Below are positions 57,001-64,000 of a DNA stretch of 64,000 bases, in pieces. Source of the stretch: Ciona intestinalis (lineage: Eukaryota > Chordata > Ascidiacea > Phlebobranchia > Cionidae); contig NW_004190381.2 of NCBI RefSeq assembly GCF_000224145.3, positions 152,137-216,136 on the forward strand, read 5' to 3'. Numbering within the stretch: position 1 is the stretch's first letter; each line of letters begins with the position of its first letter. The translations under genes were made by a program, and so were the position numbers. Under the pieces are notes generated by a model, which worked only from the letters and a program-made list of their open reading frames with translations, was not told the origin of the DNA and searched no databases.

Positions 57001-58215
57001 TCACTTTCGTAGTGCGGGTTCTTTACAAGAACTTGTCTTCCGTATGCTTTTTATCATCCTTGTTTGAGCGCAGTCTAAACCGTTCAATCTAAACTTGGTG
57101 GCCGCCTTCTGTTCCTTGATCAACCAATTCGTGAAAGCTAATGATACCTTTATGGAAATAATGCAACGAGATAATAGGTTAAATTAGGAATTGTAAAATA
57201 TAATATTAATAAGTTAATATAAACAGCCTAAGTTTATATACAGTGTGGCGGGGTAAAATGACACCTTTATCACATAATATCCAAATATCCTGATCGTGTT
57301 TCAAATAATTAACAACGGTCTATGGAGGCCATGGGGATACGGTTTATAATTCATTGAATGTTTTTTATTTACTACCACATGGGACGAAAAAATAGAATAA
57401 AAATTGTCCCATCTTTCCCCAACCTACTGTATTAATAATGACAGTAACGTTTTTTCCCATCATTCTATAATAAATACACAAGTTCATATTAGTATAAAAA
57501 GCCAGCCTCAGTGCTGGGGTAATAAACCAAATCTGGTCTGGACCCTAAATATTCCCATATACCTTTGTGTGAATTTGAGTGTTGTGTTTCGTTAGATTCG
57601 TCTCTCGGTTGAAACCTGCCAACCCATTCTTGCGCCGCCATTTTTCCAAATTATCTTGAAAGACGCGAAGAAACCGCGATACCGCTTGTTGATCTGTTGT
57701 CACGTTAAAATGTTTACTTGTTACGTCATTGTACCTACTGTTACGTCACTTACTTGTCTCGGCGCTTCGCTTTCTTATCTTGGATGTATCTCTTTCTCCT
57801 TGTTGAACATCTGGAATGAAACTACGTAATAACTACGTCATTATTACATCACGTTATACGTCATACCTTGTATATTTGACACACCAATCATGTCGTCAAA
57901 AAAATCGTCTTTTGCTTTCTGTGACGTCATCTCATTGTCATTGGATGCTGTGACGTCATCTAATCCATCATCAAGACCTTGAACACTTGTCAGGGCGTCA
58001 CTTGTTACGTCAGATTTCAGGTTATGACGTAACAATCCATCGGATTCTGTTATAACCGGCGAGCTTCCCTTTATATCTGGTCGCTTACACATACTGCACT
58101 CATATGTGGTTAATACTTGTTCAGATTCCCACTGCTCGAGGAAATCTTCCAAGTCGAAGTAAACCCCGTTGCATTGTGTCGCAATAATCAACACAATGAA
58201 ACAAACAAACCTCAT
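48023..58215 (-). CDS. ace: Angiotensin-converting enzyme, single domain, secreted
   Basis: Zinc dipeptidyl carboxypeptidase of the M2 family. Fifteen exons, all with consistent phases: 58215-57867, 57810-57754, 57693-57563, 57147-57005, 55334-55200, 53762-53656, 53176-52988, 52621-52469, 51885-51771, 51379-51268, 50938-50818, 50459-50315, 49679-49581, 48753-48631, 48188-48023. The product is 714 residues. The start is the ATG at 58215, just behind an acceptor-like TTGTTTACAG, and gives signal [17 protein letters not shown]. Residues 18-131 are acidic, unlike other ACEs, and end RKR. The catalytic domain shows [42 protein letters not shown] (477-481), GFHEAIGD (zinc ligand Glu506), [20 protein letters not shown] and PYIRYFV. 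There is no C-terminal membrane anchor. In human testis-ACE numbering, Gln281 is Met, His353 is Tyr and Asp377 is Tyr; Lys511, His513, Tyr520, Arg522 and Tyr523 are kept. Confidence 0.93.
48515..48606 (-). mobile_element. SINE head and middle, ACE intron 14
   Basis: Reverse-oriented: GTCTTGCCCAAGGACACACA, then box B complement CCTCGAACCCG. Confidence 0.7.
48751..49258. repeat. 23-bp minisatellite built on the ACE exon 14 acceptor
   Basis: About 22 copies of ATATCTGGAAACACTGG-TGTTAA. In the transcript direction each unit reads GTGTTTCCAGATATTTAACA, which is the intron-end/exon-start junction of ACE exon 14 (GTGTTTCCAG|ATATTT). Degraded units extend to about 49570. Confidence 0.93.
49700..50276. 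repeat. 125-126-bp tandem array, about 4.5 copies, ACE intron 12
   Basis: Units begin GCTGAAGCTATTGCAGTGTG at 49703, 49829, 49954, 50080 and 50206. They include TTTATATCCTCGTGGGTGGG and differ by a few percent. Confidence 0.93.
50470..50765 (-). mobile_element. SINE with dimeric tail, ACE intron 11
   Basis: Two tail units, the middle segment (CCGTTAAATGTTTTGCCCAA) and a partial head. Its 3' end stops within about 15 bp of the ACE exon 12 acceptor. Confidence 0.8.
50975..51245 (+). mobile_element. SINE with dimeric tail, ACE intron 10
   Basis: Middle segment (AGTGGTTACTAATGGGTAGT) followed by two tail units. Confidence 0.75.
51580..51753. mobile_element. MITE copy 25, ACE intron 9
   Basis: 'ACTGTGGGGTAAGA' subfamily, about 17 bp from the exon 9 donor. 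Confidence 0.72.
51937..52164. mobile_element. MITE copy 26 with expanded right end, ACE intron 8
   Basis: The right terminal repeat is replaced by about four short tandem units of CCCCACCCCTTTG before TATAATAG. Confidence 0.75.
52752..52870. mobile_element. MITE copy 27 (partial), ACE intron 7
   Basis: Left part only, from CTGTAGGGTAAGATGGTTAC. Confidence 0.55.
53218..53610. mobile_element. MITE copy 28 with left end amplified, ACE intron 6
   Basis: The first 38 bp of the element occur six times in a row (junctions at 53256, 53294, 53332, 53370 and 53408) before the interior and a diverged right end. Confidence 0.85.
53790..53905. repeat. Dispersed repeat with AACAGCAAAACAACAGT, copy 1
   Basis: Shared with 55800-55930 (AAAACGATAGCGAAG ... 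GTGTGGAAA) in ACE introns 5 and 4. Confidence 0.6.
54045..54290 (+). mobile_element. tRNA-headed SINE, ACE intron 5
   Basis: Head GCCGTGATTTAGTGGTTAGT with box B GGGTTCGAGGC, then middle and tail. Confidence 0.75.
54632..54828. mobile_element. MITE copy 29, ACE intron 5
   Basis: Full-length copy whose right end continues directly into the 33-bp array. Confidence 0.75.
54829..55195. repeat. 33-bp array of MITE right ends, adjoining the ACE exon 5 donor
   Basis: About 12 units of ATGTCCCATCTTACCCCAAC plus CTACTATATATAC. Each is a copy of the MITE right terminus. The last unit stops about five bases from the exon 5 donor at 55199. Confidence 0.92.
55358..55646. mobile_element. MITE copy 30 with nested insertion, ACE intron 4
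   Basis: The interior is interrupted at about 55518-55610 by an AT-rich segment (GACAGTAACGTTGGTATGAT...CAACGTTGGTCAACACC) that also occurs alone at 1.1 kb. Confidence 0.78.
55800..55930. repeat. Dispersed repeat with AACAGCAAAACAACA, copy 2
   Basis: Diverged partner of 53790-53905. Confidence 0.55.
56428..56610. mobile_element. MITE copy 31, ACE intron 4
   Basis: Old copy with both ends decayed and the interior clear. Confidence 0.65.
56697..56880. mobile_element. MITE copy 32, ACE intron 4
   Basis: Left end truncated; right end CTTCCCCCACCTTACTAT. Confidence 0.75.
57239..57432. mobile_element. MITE copy 33, ACE intron 3
   Basis: Full length, running into a fragment of the AATGACAGTAACGTT repeat at its right end. 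Confidence 0.77.
57715..58030. promoter_or_regulatory. Cluster of ACGTCA/TGACGT sites across ACE exons 1-3
   Basis: About ten sites, several as TGACGTCAT. Some lie in coding exon 1, where they encode Asp-Val-Thr or Met-Thr, and others in introns 1-2. Promoter-proximal position makes CREB/ATF binding possible. Confidence 0.35.
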
Positions 58216-58257
58216 CGTCCTGTAAACAATAAACATTGTCACATAAACAAGTAAGTT

Positions 58258-58430
58258 CTTGCTTATAACTTGAAAGCGGGCACGAGGTGTATGAAACAGA
58301 ACACCCGTGTCATAACGACTGTCATTGCCCTACCATGCGAGGATAAATAAGTTAAATACATGGTAACTTGTAAGCAAGCACAAGGTGTACAAAACCGAAC
58401 ACCCGTGTTATAACGACTACCCTTCCCTCT
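58258..58430 (+). mobile_element. SINE tail dimer upstream of ACE
   Basis: Two tail units, GAAAGCGGGCACGAGGTGTA and GTAAGCAAGCACAAGGTGTA, within 50 bp of the ACE start region. Confidence 0.75.
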
Positions 58431-59985
58431 CCACACCATTCAATCAATTATTATACAACTCATATAAAAGCTATAACGTCAACACATCCAGTAACTGCAA
58501 GCATCGCATATGGTCGGTTCTGGTAAAAGACAGCGCCGTTTCCGAAGTCACACTGATTGAAACGCGTGGTTTCTAAACCTATAGACCAAGTATTCACTGA
58601 GCCGCACCAACTAATGCGAACCTATTGCTTCCGTGTGGACGGCACGATAGCAACAATAGAACGCCTGTGTCCCGTTACTCTGCTTGGAAGTTTTAGGGCT
58701 AAATATATTTTACGAAATAATAGTTCGTCTACCTTGTGACGTAGTTGATTACGTCATGTTATGTGTGATGTCTTTATTTATTTGTAGTTTAAACTTTAGA
58801 TTCTTTATTCTATGTCTAACTGCACATCGTTAGTTTTATCAGCAGGCAAGCTGCTTTTTAATACTTTTTCCCAGCTATAGTTTTACCCAAAGCATATTCG
58901 CGGTTTGCTGCTAATCCTCTTTGTTGTTTTAATTAATTTGTTCTTCGTTACTGGTTTAGATTATATTTCTCAGTGGGCTTTCAATTCACGACCATAAAGT
59001 TGCCAGAGTTCGTATACTTACTATACTAATATGTCGATACACGGACTATGTTACTTTGATACCAGCTGTTTTGCATCTACATTTCCGCTCTTAATAATGT
59101 AGCCAACAAAGCTGCGCGCAGCAAAATCAGAATCAACGGTATTACTGCTTTATCGCATTTAGCATCTTGGTGTCTGGGTTTGGTTGGGTGGTACAGGGTG
59201 TGTTTCCGCATTGACTCCACTGCTGTACTCCGTCTTACCCAATGGATTAAATAATAGCTCATACCAAGCTAAACAAATAATCGAGTTCTTTATTTGACAA
59301 CACACGATAAAGAGACGAGACGAATTAAGAAAGGACAAGAGAGTTCGAGACACAAAACAGAAGTATTTTAAAACAAGAAAAAATTAGTTGCTGCAAAACA
59401 AAATTCGGCTGTTCTCGTGACTAAGGCGTATAAGACAGATGGTTCCTTACAGACCAAGGGGAAATTGTGACAGGGCTTTTGGAGCTAAAACATAAACACC
59501 ATGAATCTCACCACAGCGTCGATAATACAATATTGTTTATTATAAAGACTTTAATTTGCGATATTTTGAAGTTAAATCTATCGCTTTTATACAGTGGGTA
59601 CTAGCTACTAGAGTTAAAAGCCTATGTTAAAGCGCGTTTGATACTGTAGCCGCACGCGCACACGGTGCTAAATCAGGACTGGCGTATTATATACTTCTTA
59701 AGACCTAACGCCTGGTATTGACTTACACAGATCTTATTTTAAGGCACATATACCGTAATCCTTATCCAGATAGTGTAGCAACCACTGGACTTGCAGCACG
59801 GACTCTGAATCCGCCAAAATATTCGATATTTCGCTTTTGAGGAACTGTGATGTGACGCTGGTGTCATCCGATCTAACGTCAATGAATTTCACAGGAAACT
59901 CGTAATAACATTAACGTAATGTTCGCTGTGTCTTTGTTTTTATCAGGTTTTAAGCCCATACATTGTGTTATGCAAGAAATCGAAT
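58431..59985. other. Intergenic region between divergent ACE and SLC25A44
   Basis: About 1.5 kb separating two divergently transcribed genes, so it should hold both promoters. It contains a TTGCTGCTAATCCTCTTTGT repeat fragment near 58910. A good acceptor (TTTTTATCAG, ending at 59946) lies 40 bp before the SLC25A44 ATG. No other exon is recognised. Confidence 0.45.
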
Positions 59986-62900
59986 ATGAAAGAGGGGAAA
60001 AACATTCAAATAATTGAATGGAAAGACTTGGACAAAAAGAAGTTTTACACAAGCGGTCTTATTTTGAGTGGACTACTTCGTTTTACAATTTACCCGGCGA
60101 ATTTGATTAAAACAAGATTGCAGGTTCGTTGACTTATGTTCGTTGACTTATGCCATACTCTAATATGCCGACATGACGTAGCACAGTATTATACTTTATG
60201 CTGTAGCATTACAAAATTGCTCTGGCTGTTCTGGTCCATACATGGGATAATGATACACGGTAACACCTTGTGCCCGCTTACAAGTTACCATGTATGTTAC
60301 TTTGTGGGTGATTGTTTTCTGTATAGCTGACAATTTGGACGACCCATTAGTTACCGTTGGGTTTAGTATTTAAATAAATTAAATAAAGTATTATTTTTTC
60401 AGGTTTTAAACAATACAACAAAGCGCTTAAACACAAATTTGCCATAAATTTTAACCACGTGCAAAATAAAAAAACCTTTAGTGTCTATTGAATTTAAGAT
60501 ATAAAGGAAAAAAATCAAGTGTCATTCCGGTGCTAGTAAAGAATCCTCCCCTACCTTATTTGCTAATCCCCTAACCACCAACCTCTAACACTTTCCACCA
60601 GCCTATTCTGCTATGTACCGAAGGATTCTTTACTAGTGCCGCCATTCCTTTACGGGAGAAATAATAGGACAGTATACCACTTTGCCCTTTAACTTTTAAC
60701 ATTTGGTATTCCGTTTAACAATGAATATTTTCCCCTTTAGGCACAAGAAGGTAAAACAGCATACAAAGGTTTGTTCGATGCCTTTAAACAAATTGGGAAG
60801 AAAGAAGGAATCAGAGGTTTCTATAAAGGGTTTCCTATCAGTCTTCTTCAAGTAGGTTGATATTTATAGTTTTTAAGAATATTTTATTAACTTCTTCACA
60901 ACATGCAGTATTGGTTTACTACAGGGATTAACCATTCATAAAACATTATATCTTTCTTTTTTTATCAATAAGCGTGTTTTAACAACTGTTGTTTTACCGT
61001 TACTACCCGTCTTTTCGCTTTTTACCAACTCTCTTGTTCTTCGTTATCGTGACTGAAGAGACGAAATAAATTTCATTCATTTATTCATTCATTCAGGTAA
61101 GCATGTTAAGTCGCATCTTATGGACAAGGATCTTTTGTGCACCAATTATAAATTCCCATGTTATAACAGCCTATTGGTGTTTTGCCACATGCATATTTTC
61201 TTGCTAATTAATCAACTTTAAAGTATTTCTTCTATGGTAAATATTAAATATTATTTATTATTCTGTACCAGTTTAATCTTTCTAACACTGTATCACCATT
61301 TGAAGGTGTTTTTTATTGTTATTTCTTTGTTATCAAATTTTGGGTGAAAAAATTATCCCTATGTTCTCTTTAAAAAAAATTTCCTAATTTGTCTTCTTTA
61401 ATCTTCTCTCCTTAAAACCTTGTTTTTTCTTCTAGGTTGTAGCTGGTCAGCTTTACATTACAACTTATGAAGCAAGTAAAGAAAAACTGTTTAGTAACCA
61501 ACATATTTCTGTACAGGTAAAAGTTTTTAATGATATATCGATATATTAATATGTAGTTACATTAAACAATATATTAAAGTCATAAAGTGAGGTGACATGG
61601 GTGTCTATATGAATTTACTCATATGCCATTATTATGGGCAATAAATGTTCTAGCCACTGTGCACTAAAAGTATATTAGGATAAGGTAGATATATTGTTTT
61701 AAAAAGGGAAATGTACGAATATAGTAAAATTTTAAAACTTTTTAGAATAAGTCAATAAATATGTTGTGTATGTATATGTGATGTACGTCAGTGATATGCT
61801 GATTATACAACTTCTTCACCAAATTGACACTATATTGATTATTAGTCATGACCATGAGTCCACGACTGTTTATAATTTTGATATTTAATGTTTGTCATTC
61901 ATGTTAAAGGTACACGTATATGTATATACATACATAAAGCTTGTATGTACATTATAACATCGTACCATAATCATATGCACCAAACCTGGGGTGGCAGGGT
62001 AGGCAGGTCTCTCCCGATTTTTTTACATTGAATTAATGAGTAAACATTACAACCAATAAAGTGAAATTTGTTTCAAAAAATTGTGTGTTTGACTATTCCT
62101 ACCTCTCTATGATTATAAAAGTTTGGCGCCTAGGACCGTAATACATGATTAAGTGTCACTTATTTATCCTCGCATGGAAAGACATTAACACGTTAATGCC
62201 CTAGTTTCTTCTGCGTGTGCTTGATTACGAGTTGCCACATGTGTAACTTTGTGGGAGAATGATTGTTTTTCTTGTACGGCTGACTGTTTGGACAATCCAT
62301 TAGTAACCACTGGTTTGGAACAATCATAGTTAAGCTTAAGCATAATATATTGTTACTTTCCAAAAAACTACGCTTGTTTTGTAAAACAGTATTTATGGCA
62401 TTTAACTGTGAGTGCCGTCTTAATGTTCTCTATATAAGCGTCTTGTCCTATATTAACTTAATTATACTAAATTCCGTTAATCTGACCCTGATCTGGTGCT
62501 CATAGAGTTGAACGATTCTTGTGTAAAAAATACAGTAAGGATCCGAAAAGAAATGTAACAGACAATTGTATAATAACAGATATACATTTCACCTTTAAAT
62601 ATAACATATTTATCCCCACAGCATCTGCTTGGTGGGTTTGCAGCATCCACTGTATCACAAACCATCATGGTTCCTGTAGATGTTATATCTCAACATCAAC
62701 AAGTACTTGGAGCTCAACAAAAGATGACTACTGTTGATATCAAATCAAAGTGAGTTACATAGTAAGAATGTGGATTGGTAGTTAAATAATGTATGTATGT
62801 CCCTAAGACCAGAGGTTACATGATCAAGGCTCTACCCTGCTACCATTGTGGATGTATGTGACCTTGGGCAAGACCCTTAACGACAATTGCTTTAACCTAT

Positions 62901-63370
62901 CTAAATTTATAGATAAATACAATCATTCAACAAGTTACATAACTTGTAAGCTGGCACTAGGCGTATGAAACAGAACACCCGTATTTGTAACAACTGTCTT
63001 TTCCTATATATTGTTATTTAACTTTTCACATAATTTTATCTTTTTCTCCAGGGACCCTAAAGCGGTTAGACGATCCAAACCAAATTTCATCGGTCAATCG
63101 ATTCGGATTTCTCAACAAATAGTGAATACTGAAGGTTTGCGTGGTTTGTACCGCGGTTACCTTGTATCACTTCTCACCTATGGCACCAACAGCGCATTAT
63201 ATTGGTTGTTTTATTATCTTTACTCTGAACTAATTGAAGACGTCTTACCTCATTCCGATCATTCAATGCGTGAACCCATGCGTATAGTAACAGCTGGTCT
63301 ACTTGGTTCAACAACTGGCATCATATTAACTAACCCGCTGGATGTTATCAGGACAAGATATCAATTACAG
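59986..63370 (+). CDS. slc25a44: Solute carrier family 25 member 44, 5' part
   Basis: Inner-membrane mitochondrial carrier; the mammalian member imports branched-chain amino acids. Five exons are in the window: 59986-60123, 60741-60851, 61436-61516, 62622-62749, 63052-63370 (phases 0, 0, 0, 2, 0), giving 259 residues. The last ends at a donor with no following exon before the window edge, so roughly the last 50-60 residues are missing. The N-terminus NIQIIEWKDLDKKKFY is nearly that of human SLC25A44. The three carrier signatures are YPANLIKTRLQ, VPVDVISQHQQ and NPLDVIRTRYQ. The absence of an acidic residue in the first and the Gln-His in the second are shared with the vertebrate protein. GLRGLYRGYLVSLLTYGTNS is also strongly conserved. 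Introns carry SINEs and a 114-bp inverted-repeat element. Confidence 0.95.
60235..60365 (-). mobile_element. SINE fragment, SLC25A44 intron 1
   Basis: Reverse tail and middle (CTTGTGCCCGCTTACAAGTT...GACGACCCATTAGTTACC). Confidence 0.7.
60529..60642. mobile_element. 114-bp inverted-repeat element, SLC25A44 intron 1
   Basis: Ends GGTGCTAGTAAAGAATCC and its near-exact inverted copy, flanked by CATTCC on both sides. The interior has CCCCTAACC motifs like the 514-bp element at 19.6 kb. No ORF. Confidence 0.6.
60995..61097. mobile_element. Second SINE-like family, forward copy
   Basis: TTACTACCCGTCTTTTCGCT ... CGAAATAAATTTCATTCATT with an ATTC tail; partner of 14160-14290. Confidence 0.7.
62165..62335 (-). 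mobile_element. SINE fragment, SLC25A44 intron 3
   Basis: Reverse tail and middle segment (GACAATCCATTAGTAACCAC). Confidence 0.7.
62810..63000 (+). mobile_element. SINE, SLC25A44 intron 4
   Basis: Partial head (CCAGAGGTTACATGATCAAG), middle segment and tail, ending about 50 bp before exon 5. Confidence 0.72.
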
Positions 63371-63469
63371 GTGTGTGGATGTGAATAAAATGCTTGTTCA
63401 TCCCCTGTTTTTCTGACCTGTTGGATTTGTGACTTTCATGTATTAACCATTTAATAATTTCATTTAATA

Positions 63470-63597
63470 AATAATCACCCACAAAGTAACATACATGGTA
63501 ACTCGTAAGCTGGCACGAGGTTTTAAACCCGTGTGATACCGACTGTCGTTTTCCGGCCCACGAGGATAAAGTAAATTACATTCATTCATTCACCCAG
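63470..63597 (+). mobile_element. SINE tail, SLC25A44 intron 5
   Basis: CACAAAGTAACATACATGGT through CGAGGATAAAGTAAATTACA and an ATTC tail. Confidence 0.75.
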
Positions 63598-64000
63598 TGT
63601 TTCTGCCACTAAATCAAAAATTTGCAAATTTTAACTTTTAATCTTTTTTCTTGTAATGGTCTATTGGATTTCTAATTTCTATTTTGTTTATGCCTTTAAA
63701 CCTGAGGTTCTTAAGTTTTATACTGATCCTCAAATAAGCGGTCCTTTCCCAGCTGGTGACCAGTCGATCCTTAAAAAACAATAGGAATATATTTGTGGTA
63801 ATAGTCTAAATGATAGGGTGTTAAAATGTTAATTAGTTCGAATGTTAGGTGCGCCTGTGTTTCTACAATTTTTGGTTGACATCATATGGTTTAACAACCT
63901 TGTATAAGCATACAACACCTTTTACTCTGATGTTAGGTGTACATACAAATAAGCAGAGCCATTCGCCACATTATTCAATCCAGTTTACCTATATTTGACC
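63598..64000. other. SLC25A44 intron 5, no further exon seen
   Basis: No segment encodes the expected C-terminal carrier residues, so the gene continues outside the window. Confidence 0.6.

Noticed and set aside
58216-58242. Upstream extension of the ACE start (frame open to 58242)
   Set aside because: The stretch contains a good acceptor (TTTATTGTTTACAG) right before the ATG at 58215, and a normal signal peptide begins there; the extension is probably not translated.
1-64000. Endogenous retrovirus, LTR element, Polinton or LINE
   Set aside because: No long terminal repeats, reverse transcriptase, integrase, capsid-like or envelope-like frames were recognised on either strand.

Overview
The window looks like nuclear DNA of an ascidian close to Ciona. 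It is AT-rich and intron-rich, with compact genes whose proteins align best with chordate families. It is littered with a short terminal-inverted-repeat element (TATAGTAGGGTGGGG...) and a tRNA-headed SINE, both of which I associate with Ciona. All gene models come from reading frames and splice sites by eye; no alignment was run.

Layout. 1-10 kb holds repeats and duplicated segments, with only weak ORFs. 10.4-13.4 kb (+) is a nine-exon cyclin B3. 16.0-18.1 kb (+) holds two tandem paralogous genes for small secreted arginine-rich peptides with a C-x5-C motif and an acidic C-terminal part; I do not recognise the family. 19.6-21.7 kb holds a 514-bp inverted-repeat transposon and a 29-bp tandem array, followed by a 500-N gap. 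22.5-24.3 kb (+) is the 3' end of a multicopper oxidase with a His/Gly/Tyr-rich tail. 24.9-26.1 kb carries tRNA-Trp, tRNA-Met, tRNA-Trp. 26.8-30.2 kb (-) is a GPCR with an LDL-receptor class A ectodomain, related to GRL101/relaxin receptors, with one frame break in TM4. 30.2-41.8 kb is mostly repeats and local duplications, with one candidate small membrane protein gene near 39.6-40.1 kb.

41.8-47.5 kb (+) is DCAF7/WDR68 in eight exons, nearly identical to the vertebrate protein. It converges tail-to-tail with a 15-exon single-domain angiotensin-converting enzyme (ACE) gene on the minus strand (58.2-48.0 kb). The ACE model gives 714 residues: signal peptide, an acidic N-terminal segment of about 110 residues ending in Arg-Lys-Arg, then a catalytic domain with an intact HEMGH...E zinc site but several changed substrate-contact residues. 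Its introns carry four different tandem arrays, two of which touch splice sites. 60.0-63.4 kb (+) is the 5' part of SLC25A44, a mitochondrial carrier, running off the right edge.

The genes do not form one pathway. The points most worth following are the paired cationic-peptide genes, the ACE with a pro-segment and altered pocket, the minisatellite built from an ACE splice acceptor, and repeated conversion of MITE ends into tandem arrays.
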